Below are positions 7,568-17,372 of a stretch of DNA of 45,696 nt, one piece after another. The notes under the pieces were generated by a model. It ran no database searches and was not told the origin of the DNA. It saw only the letters and a list, made by a program, of their open reading frames with translations. The translations under genes and the position numbers were made by a program. Position 1 is the first letter of the stretch; every line of letters begins with the position of its first letter. Source of the stretch: Clostridia bacterium (GTDB taxonomy: Bacteria; Bacillota; Clostridia; TANB77; CAG-508); assembly GCA_900759015.1 (NCBI GenBank), contig CAAEUE010000009.1, forward strand, positions 1 through 45,696, written 5' to 3'.

Positions 7568-10500
7568 TTATTTTCTTAATACTTTTCTCTTTATTAAGAA
7601 GATTCCTATTCCCAATACTCCAACTGCTGCTATTGCAATAAGTATATATTTAACTACATCTTCTGCACCAAATGGTGGAACTATTGCAATTCTTTCTGAT
7701 AATGCTGTATCTGGCTCTCCAATGTTATAGTTACCAGGTATTGAAACTATTTCTGAGTTATATGTCCTTCTACCATTAGTTGTAATAGATTCTATAACTT
7801 CTGCTGTATTTTCATATTCCGTATCCTCTGTATTATTGCCATCTGTTGAAATTACTTTTGTTAAGAATACTGTTGCTGTTTGTGTCTCTGAAGCTTTTCC
7901 TGCTTTATCTTTAGCTTTTTCTGGTACTATTGGATCTGATTGAACTATTGGGTTATCAGATGTTGAAACAATTACCTTTTGTAATCCATTAAATGCATTT
8001 TCATCTACTGCTTTAATATATGGATCATTTCCAGATGTTAATTGTGTTTTATCTGTTATTTCTTGCCATCCAGAATTTAAGTTTGTATCAAATACCAAAT
8101 TGTTAGATACATAATCTACTATCATTGCTGGATCTAATGTTACTATACTGTTTGCATTTGTTATAACACCTGTATTGTAATATGTTTCATCATTATAATC
8201 TGTCTCACCAGTATTTATTACCTTTATACTAAATGTCAATTCTAATGTTGCACCATGTACCAAGTTTTCATCAACTGTTCCTTGTATTAATCCTCTCTTT
8301 TCTCTAGTATTAGGTACCCATGTTAGGTTTGATACTGATTGATTTGTGTCAAATATTGTTTGTCCATCTCCTGCTGTTGATAATTTTAAATTAGAAACTG
8401 TTTTCTCTACATATATGTCTGAACGTGGTCTTTCGATAATACCTAAATCTATATTTTTTACTAAATATTCTGTTCTTTCTTGACCAACATATTCAACTTC
8501 CATACTCATTTGAGCTGTATTTGCATTCATATTTGTTTTATCTGCTAAAGTTCTTAATGTTGCTTCATCTGTTTGAGCTGTAGAATTTAATACTGTTGCA
8601 TTTGTATATTTTAAATCCTCACTGTATGAATTTACTTCATTTCTTCTTGTTTGATCATCTTTAGCATCATTTGTTCTTGTGTCTATATTGTTATTATACC
8701 AATGTGAGTCTGAATAGTTAGCTTCTTGATATATTGTAGATTTATAATCTTGACCTGTATACATTTCATTATTTGGTTGTACTGCTATTAATGATTCATA
8801 ATCGCCATATGTAAATTTAATAGAATAATCTCCTGGGATATAATCTGTTATTTCATATGAACCATCTTCATTTGTTCTAACTTCTTTTACTTCTACATCT
8901 GGATTTGTACAAATCAATTGTACTTTAACTTGGTTTACTACGTTTTCACCATCTTCATATGTTCCATTACCAAGTCTTTCATTATCTTCTTCAAGCTTTT
9001 CTTCTAATGCTGCATCCTCGAATACTGTACCTGTAAGTCTTCTCTTATTAATATCATCAACTATTAATTTTAATCCAGGTGCTGCATCTGCATCATCTTC
9101 GAATACTGCCATACTTTGTTTTGTTTTATCTTCTCCACCTAAACTTTGATATTCATCTGTCTTAGAGTAGGCTACAAATTCTTGTACTTTTGAATCTGTT
9201 GGATTTAAATTTGCTGGTGTTGAATCTATATCAATTAATCCTGCATTTTCACCTGCATTTGTTATTACCTGTCCGTTTAAATCTTTTCTTTGTTCTCTAT
9301 AAGTATTTCTATATCCAGATATTTGTGCGAAATTCTCTTTAGTAGATTGTTTTTCTTCTATTAATGCTCTTAAAGCATCATTTGTTACTTTATATTCTAC
9401 AAATATCCATTTCTTATCATCAATACCTTGATCAGCTAATGCTGTTGTATGCATTGAATGATATGTTTTTCCAGAACCTGATATATCAGATTGTTGTTCC
9501 CAAGAAATTTCTTGTTCATTTTCATCATATGATCTTATAAATTCATAAGAAGTATCATAGTAGTCTGCTAAATCTGTTATATAACCTGTAATCTTACCAA
9601 CTGATTGATTTCTTAATTGAATTTTATAAGTTACGATTACTTGTAGTTTATCTGAATCTTGGTCATATTGTGCTGCTGCTTTATATTGTAAATCTGAAGA
9701 TCTAATTGCTCTGTTATAATCTGGTATATCTGTACCTCTTATATCGACCTCTAAATCTTGTTCTCCTCCTGGATAATCATATGTATGTGACTTACCATTA
9801 ATATTTAAATCAACTTTTACTAAATCTTTTCTTAAGTTCATATCAAATTGTTCTCTATCTTTAATACCAAAGTTGATATTTAATAATTCTTCTTTAGAGT
9901 TTGATACTCCATAATATAATAATTGTTCCATTCCATTAGGTCCTGTGTATGCATAAATATCAAATGCTGCATTTGTAGTATCATTTCTATCTGGTACTGT
10001 ATGTGTACTATCTACTGGTGTAAATTTATTATTAAAGTTTTGTCTATTTTGTTTACCATCTGTAGCATATGATCTTTCTGCTATAGTTGTTGGTCCTAAT
10101 GTTCCAGAATTATCTATTATTTTGCTTACTCTTTGATATGTTGTTGGTTCATATAATTGTCCATTATATTTAAATCTTACATAATATTGTTTTGATGCTG
10201 GTTGATCCTTAAATTCATAGTAACCATTTTTATCTGTTGTTGTTTTAGCTATTTCTGTTCCCGCTTTATCAAATAATGTTACTTCTATTCCTTCTAACAT
10301 TTCGTCTCCAGTACTTAAAATACCGTCTTCTGTACCATCTTTATTAGCTGGATTGTCTTTAAATACTTTACCTGCTAAATCAATTGTTAATTCTATTTCT
10401 GGAGTATCATCATCATCTGTTTTAGTTCCTCCAGTATAATCTATTGTTACTAAACGTTGTACTGTTTTACCACTCATTGTTTTATGAGCGTTATCTGGTT

Positions 10501-11257
10501 CATAATATGTATATGTACCACTTGCTTCTTCGTATTTATAGTCTGCTACTAATTTAACTTTTGAAGCTTGTCCTGCATCTTCTTGAGATAATAGTACATA
10601 AAATTCCTCACCAGAATCTATATCTGATACACTACCTGTATAACCTCCAAAGTTTACTCTACTAACTTCTATTGTTGTACCAATATCTGTTTTTAGATAT
10701 AATCTTGAAATTCCAGAATAAGCACTCTTATAGAAAGATAGTTTAAATGGACCTAATTTAAATACTCCATCGCTTGACTCTTGTAATGTTGGATTTGTAT
10801 CTTCAAATTTAACCTTTTTATCTGTTGCTTGTAATTTATTATAATACTCATTAAATCCATCTATTTTATTGAATTGTACTAATGCATCGTCATAATCAGA
10901 ATGCCAATCTGGAGTTAATATATTATTAGATATATCTGACATCCAAATTAAGTTTTGTCTAGAATTTATTGAGCAACATTGTCTTAATGCATATGCTAAA
11001 CCTGGTGACATTGAATGTGTAGTTTGGCTATAGAATGTTATTACACCCCAACTACTCCATAGTGAACCACCTGCTTGTGAACAGTATACTTCAGTTGATT
11101 TTCCATCTATTGTTGTTACAAAAGGAGGTGCATTCGAAGTAGTATATTGATAGCTAAATGAACTAGCTTCTGAAATTGGTGAAAGATACGCTAATACTGC
11201 TATTATTGGTATAAGCATTGCTATTATTAATAATACTAATAATTTTGACTTTCTCAT
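7568..11257 (-). CDS. Large surface protein with SdrD_B domains and a candidate thioester domain
   Basis: The protein has 1229 residues: an N-terminal signal segment (about 1-31), a long extracellular part, a C-terminal membrane helix and a basic tail (KRKVLRK). Just after the signal peptide EVYCSQAGG (C59) and RQNLIW (Q101) resemble the Cys and Gln motifs of thioester (TQXA) adhesin domains, which bind host surfaces covalently. The spacing of about 42 residues is short for the family, so this is a candidate only. SdrD_B (Cna-B-like) domains are seen at about 291-370 (DLAGKVFKD to YYVRFKYN) and 739-835 (LTGTVFED to YSIKFTYG). These usually carry intramolecular isopeptide bonds and form a stalk. 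There is no LPxTG; IVPPFG before the final helix may be a variant sorting signal. It is the second gene of an operon, 16 bases after the 1601-residue partner, with AAGGAGGAAGG upstream. Confidence 0.88.
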   Translation of the reverse strand: MRKSKLLVLLIIAMLIPIIAVLAYLSPISEASSFSYQYTTSNAPPFVTTIDGKSTEVYCSQAGGSLWSSWGVITFYSQTTHSMSPGLAYALRQCCSINSRQNLIWMSDISNNILTPDWHSDYDDALVQFNKIDGFNEYYNKLQATDKKVKFEDTNPTLQESSDGVFKLGPFKLSFYKSAYSGISRLYLKTDIGTTIEVSRVNFGGYTGSVSDIDSGEEFYVLLSQEDAGQASKVKLVADYKYEEASGTYTYYEPDNAHKTMSGKTVQRLVTIDYTGGTKTDDDDTPEIELTIDLAGKVFKDNPANKDGTEDGILSTGDEMLEGIEVTLFDKAGTEIAKTTTDKNGYYEFKDQPASKQYYVRFKYNGQLYEPTTYQRVSKIIDNSGTLGPTTIAERSYATDGKQNRQNFNNKFTPVDSTHTVPDRNDTTNAAFDIYAYTGPNGMEQLLYYGVSNSKEELLNINFGIKDREQFDMNLRKDLVKVDLNINGKSHTYDYPGGEQDLEVDIRGTDIPDYNRAIRSSDLQYKAAAQYDQDSDKLQVIVTYKIQLRNQSVGKITGYITDLADYYDTSYEFIRSYDENEQEISWEQQSDISGSGKTYHSMHTTALADQGIDDKKWIFVEYKVTNDALRALIEEKQSTKENFAQISGYRNTYREQRKDLNGQVITNAGENAGLIDIDSTPANLNPTDSKVQEFVAYSKTDEYQSLGGEDKTKQSMAVFEDDADAAPGLKLIVDDINKRRLTGTVFEDAALEEKLEEDNERLGNGTYEDGENVVNQVKVQLICTNPDVEVKEVRTNEDGSYEITDYIPGDYSIKFTYGDYESLIAVQPNNEMYTGQDYKSTIYQEANYSDSHWYNNNIDTRTNDAKDDQTRRNEVNSYSEDLKYTNATVLNSTAQTDEATLRTLADKTNMNANTAQMSMEVEYVGQERTEYLVKNIDLGIIERPRSDIYVEKTVSNLKLSTAGDGQTIFDTNQSVSNLTWVPNTREKRGLIQGTVDENLVHGATLELTFSIKVINTGETDYNDETYYNTGVITNANSIVTLDPAMIVDYVSNNLVFDTNLNSGWQEITDKTQLTSGNDPYIKAVDENAFNGLQKVIVSTSDNPIVQSDPIVPEKAKDKAGKASETQTATVFLTKVISTDGNNTEDTEYENTAEVIESITTNGRRTYNSEIVSIPGNYNIGEPDTALSERIAIVPPFGAEDVVKYILIAIAAVGVLGIGIFLIKRKVLRK

Positions 11258-11273
11258 ATTTCCTTCCTCCTTT

Positions 11274-14200
11274 CTAAACCTTTAATACTTTCTTATTTAT
11301 TATATATGCTCCACATGCTGCTATTGCAAGTATAGTTAATGTTAATACTACATATGTTACTGGTCCACCAGTTTTAATACCTATAATTACGTTTGCTGTA
11401 GAGTTTGTATCATCATCTTCTGAAGTTTCATCTAATAAACCTTGGTCATTATATGTTTCTGTAATTTCTGCTTTATTTGATACTGTTCCTGTTCCATTAT
11501 CATTCATTTTCTTAGTTAATATTAATTTAACTTCTTTTGATTCTCCTGGGTTTATTATATCGTTTTCTAATCCTGTACAAATTACTGTATCTCCTGATAC
11601 ATACCAATCTTTATTTAGATTAGAACTGAATTCTAATTCACTTGGTAAGTAATCTACAATCTTCTTAGCATATCCTGCTACATTTCCATTGTTTGTAATT
11701 GTCATTGTGTATTCTATTACTAGATTTGTACTATTTATACGTTTTCCGTCAACTTCGATTTTTCCTAGTTTCTTTTTATCAAATGATACAGATTTTGTTG
11801 TTTTTCCATCTGCCATTTGAATTTGTGTTAGTGTTTTATTTAATGATAAATCAAATATTCCTTTTGTTGTTAAACCTAAATCTATATTACTCATACTTGA
11901 ATCTGTAATTTTTAAAGTATCTGTGATTGCTACACCGTTATTTTCTGTTGTATTAATAGCATCAGAGTTTATAGATTCATCAATTCCTTGTTTTCTATAT
12001 TCTGTAATTACGTATTGTGAATTATCATAATTAAACTTAACAATATATTCTCCTTGGATTAAATCGCTTAAGATATATTCTCCTTTATCATCTGTTGTAG
12101 CATTTATTACATTACCGCTTGAATTTTTTACTTCATTACCTGTTTTGGCATCTACTATTGTTACTGGAATACCAGAAAGTACTTTCTCATCTGCATCCCT
12201 AGTACCATTTCTATTACTATCTTCCCATACTACACCAGATATTCTATAAGTATTAGAATTTTGTACATTGTCATTTTCTATTTTATTATTTATTTCTTCA
12301 TGATAATCTTCTGTACCATCTCCAGATACATCTACTTCTACATTAGAATCCTCTTCTTCTTTAGAAGTATCTATCATTTTATTAACTGCTGCTCTTACTA
12401 CAAATTTAATTGTTTGTCCTGCATCTAAGTCCATTGTTGTTTGTGATACTTTATCTTCTAATAAATATCCACTAAACATTTCTTTATCATCTAAATAATA
12501 TGTTGTATTTAGATATTTCAAGTTATCTGGAATTGTTGCTGCTACTCTTACATTTTTAATAACTCCTGAACTTACATTCTTAGCTGTTATTGTGTATGTT
12601 ACAACATCTCCAATTTGTAAATATTCTTCAGTTATATCTGTTCCTGTTGTTACTTCTAATTTATTATCTCCTGTTGTATGAATTATAATAGAACTTTTTT
12701 GTTCGTTTGTATTTTTACCTTTTACTACAACTTGCATACTTATATCTTCTTGTTTTATTGTTTTTACTCTTAATATAAAGTTATATTCTGCAGCTGCATT
12801 TGCTTCTATATCGCCAACATTAAATGTTACTTTTCTATTTTTTTCGTCATATTTAACATCTTCTTGTGATGGGTTAGCTCCACCATATTCTTGTCTTAAT
12901 GCTTCTACATATTCAACATTTTCTGGTAAAGTAATAGTTGCTTCTACATCATCTATTTTCTTATCTGTTGCATTAGAAATATTAATATAGTATTCTATTT
13001 GACTTCCTAAACCAACATTTTCTTGAGTTGGTGTTGTAAATTCTATATAAAAGCTTGCTAGTGATACTTGTACTTCTGGTGTTGATACTTGTTCTGTTTT
13101 TTCTAAGTTATCTGCTGAAAGAACTAAATCTAATTTAAATGTTCCTTCTTTATTCGCTTTTATTGTAAATGATGCTTCTTTGCTTTCTCCTACTGCAAGA
13201 TTTCCTACTGAAAATTCTAATGTTCTTTGCTCTGGTCTTGGTTCATATCTTTCTCCCATAGGTTCTTTAATGTATTCTGCATAATCTACTATATCTGGTA
13301 AATTTACAGTTACTTTTGCATTTTCTGCATCTACTTCTCCATCATTTTTTACTGTTATTTTATATTCCATAATATCTTCTGTTGATGCTGTAGTACCTAC
13401 ATTTGAAGATATATCAGCTTTTAATTCTGGTCCTTTTCCTGTAGATACACCAACTGTTGGAGCTATTGTTTCTTTTGCTATTGTTTGAGCATTTTCATCT
13501 TCTTCATAATATACTGTATATGTACCAAAAGCATTTTCATTATGTGATAAGTTTTCTGGTACTTGTACATTGTATGACATATCAAAAGATGTTGCTTGTG
13601 GCATTACATAGTTGTTTAAAACTATTAAATATGATTTTATTTTTGATACATCACTTATTGTTTGCGTCCAACCATTTGCTGAATTATTTATATCTGCTGT
13701 TGCATCTCCATTTTCGCTATAATATATAGTTACTAAATTATTATCTATTCCTGAAACTGTAAGTCCTGATGTTAATACTGTATTTAATGTTGAACCTAAT
13801 TCTGTTCCATCAGTCTTTTTATTTCCTTGGAATGGTATTCTTCCTAATATTTTTGGATTTTTAATATCTTTACCATAGTTATTTACTACAGTTGCTTTCA
13901 TTGTTATATTTTTTGCATTTGATTTTATCTCTATTTTTCCAGCTTGTTCTTTATTTGGTAAAGAAACTACTTCTGTATTACTATTGCTAAAGTTAGATAC
14001 ACTACTTAATAAAACAACTCCTTGTGGTGCATATATGTTCATTGGAACTGTAACGATTCCATTATTTATGTATTGAATTGCTTTAGCATTTGTTACTTTT
14101 AATGTAGCTTCTTTTGTAGTACTTGCTGCTGTTTTTCTTAAAGTGATATCTGTATTTATTACAACATTAATACCTTTGCTTATATCTGTAACAAATTCTG

Positions 14201-16079
14201 TTTGTTCTCCTTGCATATTTATTCTAATTACTTTATTTCCATTTGCATCTGTTATTACATCATATGAAGATATTTGAATATTTTCATTGTATAATAAGTT
14301 AATTGTCTTTATATCTAATGTTTCTATTTCGCTTGGTAAAGTAATTTGAAGTGTTGGATTACTATATAAGTCACATGTATAATCATTTGATGTTAATATT
14401 GCTTTTATTTCTACATTTTCATTTTTAGCAGTTGTTGTTAAATTTGTATTGTTTATATAAAGCTCTGCTTTTGTTGATGTTTCGTTTAATTTTGTTGTTT
14501 CTGTTTTTGCATTCATTTCTGTTACCATGTCTGCACTTACTATATTTCCAGAAACTGTTGCATCCATTCTTTGAATACTTGTTATTGTAGATCTATTCAA
14601 TGATGTTGTAGCTTTAATAGCTTTATTAATATTAAATGTTATAATTCCTTCTGTTTGTGGTTTTGTAGTTTCTATTCTTAAAGCTGTAACATTTTGATTG
14701 TTTATTGTAATTACCATGTTACCATTTGAATCTACTTGTGTATTTTTATCTATTCCAGCTATTCTGTTACCATTTTGGTCATATATTTGGATATTTCCAT
14801 TTTGACCTATAACTTTATCAAATATAGCTTTATTAATAGATATAGCTTTATAATAAATATTATTTCCTGCTTGTATTGTTGCTTCATTTCCTGTAACAAA
14901 GTTTGCATTATTTTCATTTATAACTAATTGGTCTACAGCATCTATATATGCTATATTTGCTGATACAGTTGAACTAAATTCTGTTTCGTATTTATTATTT
15001 GCATACATATATCCTTTATATATTTCTGGTGTTGCTGTTGCTTCTGTATCAACTACTGTACTAATTTCTCCCTTTAGCTCTACATTTTTTTGAACATTTG
15101 CTGTAACTTCTTTATTTGTTACATATGTTTTTATATTTGAATTTGCATTTAATGTAATTACAGTTGCTCCAAGTTTAGTATTTGCATATATGTATGTTAT
15201 GTAGAATTTGTCTTCGCCTAGTTTCCAATTAACTTGATTATTATTTTCTTTATTTTCTAAATTAATTTCTAATATTCCGGTGTCTTTATCATAAGACCAC
15301 ATATCTTTTGTAAAATCAGTACCATTTGTTGCTGTTGTATTTGCAAATATCCTTACTTCATCTGGATTTTTATTTGCAATTTTTGGTACTGTAACTTCTA
15401 TTTTTGTTTCTTCTACTGGAAGTGAATTTCCTTCTAATGCACTTGTTAATAATGTTTGCATATAAACATTATTATTATGAGCACCATATTTTATTACATC
15501 TTCATTTAATATTGCTTTTGGTTCAGCTTTCCAATTTAATCTGACATTTATATCAGATTTAATGTCTCTTTCTCTTTCATTCTCATCATAATATGTTCCT
15601 GTTAAATTTAATTTTGTTTCTCTTGAAAAATATGTTAAATCCATATTATCATTTCTTACAAAATTAACAGGAATTTCTATTTCTACTTCTTTTCCACTTT
15701 TTATTTGATTTAATGTAATTTGATTATTGTCATAATCTATTGATTTTATATCTCCAGATACTGAAAAAGCTCTTGAAATTACAAAGTTTGGATTTTCAAA
15801 TGATATTGTTGCATTTTCTAAATATCCTGCATTTTTTACATTTACCTTTACATATAATTTTTGCTCTGCAGTGATTTCTGCATCCATACTATGTTTGTTT
15901 GTTCCATCTGGTTTAAAATATGCATCAAACTCTATATTCTTGTTATTTGATACAATTCCTTGTTTTTCTAATTCTTCATAGGCAGCATAAACCGAATTTG
16001 TTAACGTAGACACATATGTCATAAGTAAACAAACGGTGACTATTGCTGCTATTAATTTGTTTACAACATCTTTTTTCAT
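11274..16079 (-). CDS. Very large surface protein with DUF11-like repeats and one SdrD_B domain
   Basis: The protein has 1601 residues. The signal peptide is at about 1-33 (MKKDVVNKL to SVYA). The N-terminal 900 residues are beta-rich and low in cysteine. At least three DUF11/CARDB-like immunoglobulin-type repeats are recognisable by their cores (MEYKITVKNDGEVDAENAKV, IEYYINISNATDKKIDD, VVTYTITAKNVSSGVIKN). An SdrD_B domain (YRISGVVWEDSNRNGTRDAD to YIVKFNYD) follows in the last quarter, then another DUF11-like repeat with ITNNGNVAGYAKK. The C-terminus is IIGIKTGGPV, a hydrophobic helix and KKVLKV, the layout of a cell-wall sorting signal but with IKTGG instead of LPKTG. Such proteins make long fibrous stalks outside the cell. 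It is the first gene of the operon; AGGAGG and a strong promoter precede it. Confidence 0.88.
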   Translation of the reverse strand: MKKDVVNKLIAAIVTVCLLMTYVSTLTNSVYAAYEELEKQGIVSNNKNIEFDAYFKPDGTNKHSMDAEITAEQKLYVKVNVKNAGYLENATISFENPNFVISRAFSVSGDIKSIDYDNNQITLNQIKSGKEVEIEIPVNFVRNDNMDLTYFSRETKLNLTGTYYDENERERDIKSDINVRLNWKAEPKAILNEDVIKYGAHNNNVYMQTLLTSALEGNSLPVEETKIEVTVPKIANKNPDEVRIFANTTATNGTDFTKDMWSYDKDTGILEINLENKENNNQVNWKLGEDKFYITYIYANTKLGATVITLNANSNIKTYVTNKEVTANVQKNVELKGEISTVVDTEATATPEIYKGYMYANNKYETEFSSTVSANIAYIDAVDQLVINENNANFVTGNEATIQAGNNIYYKAISINKAIFDKVIGQNGNIQIYDQNGNRIAGIDKNTQVDSNGNMVITINNQNVTALRIETTKPQTEGIITFNINKAIKATTSLNRSTITSIQRMDATVSGNIVSADMVTEMNAKTETTKLNETSTKAELYINNTNLTTTAKNENVEIKAILTSNDYTCDLYSNPTLQITLPSEIETLDIKTINLLYNENIQISSYDVITDANGNKVIRINMQGEQTEFVTDISKGINVVINTDITLRKTAASTTKEATLKVTNAKAIQYINNGIVTVPMNIYAPQGVVLLSSVSNFSNSNTEVVSLPNKEQAGKIEIKSNAKNITMKATVVNNYGKDIKNPKILGRIPFQGNKKTDGTELGSTLNTVLTSGLTVSGIDNNLVTIYYSENGDATADINNSANGWTQTISDVSKIKSYLIVLNNYVMPQATSFDMSYNVQVPENLSHNENAFGTYTVYYEEDENAQTIAKETIAPTVGVSTGKGPELKADISSNVGTTASTEDIMEYKITVKNDGEVDAENAKVTVNLPDIVDYAEYIKEPMGERYEPRPEQRTLEFSVGNLAVGESKEASFTIKANKEGTFKLDLVLSADNLEKTEQVSTPEVQVSLASFYIEFTTPTQENVGLGSQIEYYINISNATDKKIDDVEATITLPENVEYVEALRQEYGGANPSQEDVKYDEKNRKVTFNVGDIEANAAAEYNFILRVKTIKQEDISMQVVVKGKNTNEQKSSIIIHTTGDNKLEVTTGTDITEEYLQIGDVVTYTITAKNVSSGVIKNVRVAATIPDNLKYLNTTYYLDDKEMFSGYLLEDKVSQTTMDLDAGQTIKFVVRAAVNKMIDTSKEEEDSNVEVDVSGDGTEDYHEEINNKIENDNVQNSNTYRISGVVWEDSNRNGTRDADEKVLSGIPVTIVDAKTGNEVKNSSGNVINATTDDKGEYILSDLIQGEYIVKFNYDNSQYVITEYRKQGIDESINSDAINTTENNGVAITDTLKITDSSMSNIDLGLTTKGIFDLSLNKTLTQIQMADGKTTKSVSFDKKKLGKIEVDGKRINSTNLVIEYTMTITNNGNVAGYAKKIVDYLPSELEFSSNLNKDWYVSGDTVICTGLENDIINPGESKEVKLILTKKMNDNGTGTVSNKAEITETYNDQGLLDETSEDDDTNSTANVIIGIKTGGPVTYVVLTLTILAIAACGAYIINKKVLKV

Positions 16080-16118
16080 ATTTTCCTCCTAAAAAAAATA
16101 ATAATCCCATATACTAAT

Positions 16119-16147
16119 ATTATACACTCTTTTTCCTTATTTTTCAA
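16119..16147 (-). promoter_or_regulatory. Promoter of the surface-protein operon
   Basis: On the minus strand TTGAAA (16147-16142), 17 bases, TATAAT (16124-16119), 40 bases before the first start codon. The 250-bp intergenic stretch 16080-16330 otherwise shows only AT-rich sequence shared with the divergent small-gene operon. Confidence 0.75.
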
Positions 16148-16330
16148 TGTTTTTCTCATATTTGTGATATTTTTATGTAAATTAGTCTTTTCTTCATCTT
16201 TTACCTTAACGGAAGCTTATATTTGATTGTTTTTTACATTTTTGTTATTTTTATAAATTAGTCACTATTTTTTTGTATTTTTAATATATTAATATAACAA
16301 AATTCATATATATATTTAGAGGTGATTTAT

Positions 16331-16480
16331 ATGGATAATATGGATATGGCAAAATTAATGAGTATGTTATCTAAAGTGGACAAAAAAGATTTAGAAAAGA
16401 GTATGGAAATCGCAAATAAAATCATGAAATCCGAAAACAAAGATGAAATTATAAAAAATTTAAAAAATAATTTAAATTAA
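16331..16480 (+). CDS. 49-residue helical protein, first of a small-gene operon
   Basis: ATG at 16331 preceded by GAGGTGAT (16320-16327 region), ending in TAA at 16478-16480. The product (MDNMDMAKLMSMLSKVDKKD...) is short, charged and predicted all-helical, without a membrane segment. Methionine and lysine content is high. I do not recognise a named family. Its position directly before two other small genes on the same strand suggests one transcription unit. Small helical proteins of this style are common near sporulation loci in Clostridia, but there is no direct evidence of that role here. A sigma-A promoter was not obvious upstream. Confidence 0.65.
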   Translation: MDNMDMAKLMSMLSKVDKKDLEKSMEIANKIMKSENKDEIIKNLKNNLN

Positions 16481-16482
16481 AC

Positions 16483-16564
16483 TACAATCCAATCTACATT
16501 TTGTGCCCACTTAATGCATTATTATTAGAATTTTTAATTTCATTTTGTGGGCATATGCGTAGTT
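16483..16564 (+). ncRNA. Possible structured RNA between two small genes
   Basis: Nested stems are visible: CTAC (16494-16497) with GTAG (16559-16562), and TGCCCAC (16504-16510) with GTGGGCA (16547-16553), around a 36-base AT-rich loop. There is no U tract directly after, so it is not a standard terminator. It may be a leader or processing element for the gene at 16631. This is weak, seen by eye only. Confidence 0.3.
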
Positions 16565-16630
16565 AATTTGCTAATATAATTTTTATTTTTGTAATTTCAT
16601 TTATTAATAAAAGATTTTTAGGAGGTTGTT

Positions 16631-16999
16631 ATGAGTGATGATTTATCAGATTTAATTAAAAATTTTTCTAATAGCAATATCGATATGAATAAAGTTAATG
16701 AAATTTTAAATAGTTTAAAATCTAATGACAAGTCATCCTCTTCTAATGACTCAAATAAAAACTCTTCCGAAAAACCAACAACTTCTGATATAGATATAAA
16801 TACCATTTTAAAAATAAAAGAAATGATGGATAAAATAAATTCTTCTCATAATGATAAACGATCTAATTTGTTACTAGCTTTAAAACCATATCTTAGGAAA
16901 AGTAGACAAACTAAATTAGACCAATACATGAAATTATTAAATATGGCTCCATTATTAGAAATGTTTAAAAACGATAATGGTGGTGATAAAAATGTATAA
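16631..16999 (+). CDS. 122-residue protein of unknown function, second of the small-gene operon
   Basis: The N-terminal half is polar and Ser/Asn/Lys-rich, with a linker of about residues 35-55 (serine-rich, low complexity). The C-terminal half is helical: TILKIKEMMDKINS, then LLLALKPYLRKSRQTKLDQY and MKLLNMAPLLEMF. The pattern 'LLxALKPYLxxxRxxKLDxxxKLLN' recalls small uncharacterised clostridial proteins, from memory only. The start is firm (AGGAGG at 16620-16625). The stop overlaps the start of the next gene by 8 bases (ATGTATAA), so the two are translationally coupled. It is probably cytoplasmic; function unknown. Confidence 0.8.
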   Translation: MSDDLSDLIKNFSNSNIDMNKVNEILNSLKSNDKSSSSNDSNKNSSEKPTTSDIDINTILKIKEMMDKINSSHNDKRSNLLLALKPYLRKSRQTKLDQYMKLLNMAPLLEMFKNDNGGDKNV

Positions 17000-17279
17000 T
17001 TTTCCTCCTCCTAATTCTAATTATTACAAAAGCCATATACGAAGACCACAAAAAGCAAAGGAAAAACAAATTCAATCACAAGAATCAAATTATAACAAAG
17101 AAAATCATGACAAAGCACCTTCTTCTCCAGTTACTGATAACAGTTTTTATATTAATATATTAGGTATTAAACTATATTTAGATGATTTAATTATATTATT
17201 TATTATATTTATTTTATATAAAGAAAATGATCATGACAATGAATTAATAATTTGTTTATTACTATTACTTTTTACTTAA
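16992..17279 (+). CDS. 95-residue protein with C-terminal membrane segments, third of the small-gene operon
   Basis: The start was chosen at ATG 16992 because GGTGGTGAT lies at the right distance and the frame overlaps the preceding stop by 8 bases. An in-frame ATG at 16977 is possible but has no ribosome binding site. Residues 1-50 are Pro/Asn/Lys/Gln-rich and hydrophilic. Residues about 52-95 contain ILGIKLYLDDLIILFIIFIL and a second hydrophobic stretch (ELIICLLLLLF), giving two short membrane helices at the end. The family is not recognised. The pairing of a soluble helical protein with a small membrane protein suggests a membrane-associated pair. Confidence 0.75.
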   Translation: MYNFPPPNSNYYKSHIRRPQKAKEKQIQSQESNYNKENHDKAPSSPVTDNSFYINILGIKLYLDDLIILFIIFILYKENDHDNELIICLLLLLFT

Positions 17280-17372
17280 GTTATCCACACTTTTTTCACT
17301 TAACAGAAAATTAATCCACGTAATCAGCTATAGCATTCTTTATTTTTTACTCTATAACTCAAATACATTTAA

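Noticed and set aside
7568..16079. The two large surface genes as one gene split by a frameshift
   Set aside because: Each has its own signal peptide, ribosome binding site and C-terminal membrane anchor, so they are two separate proteins.
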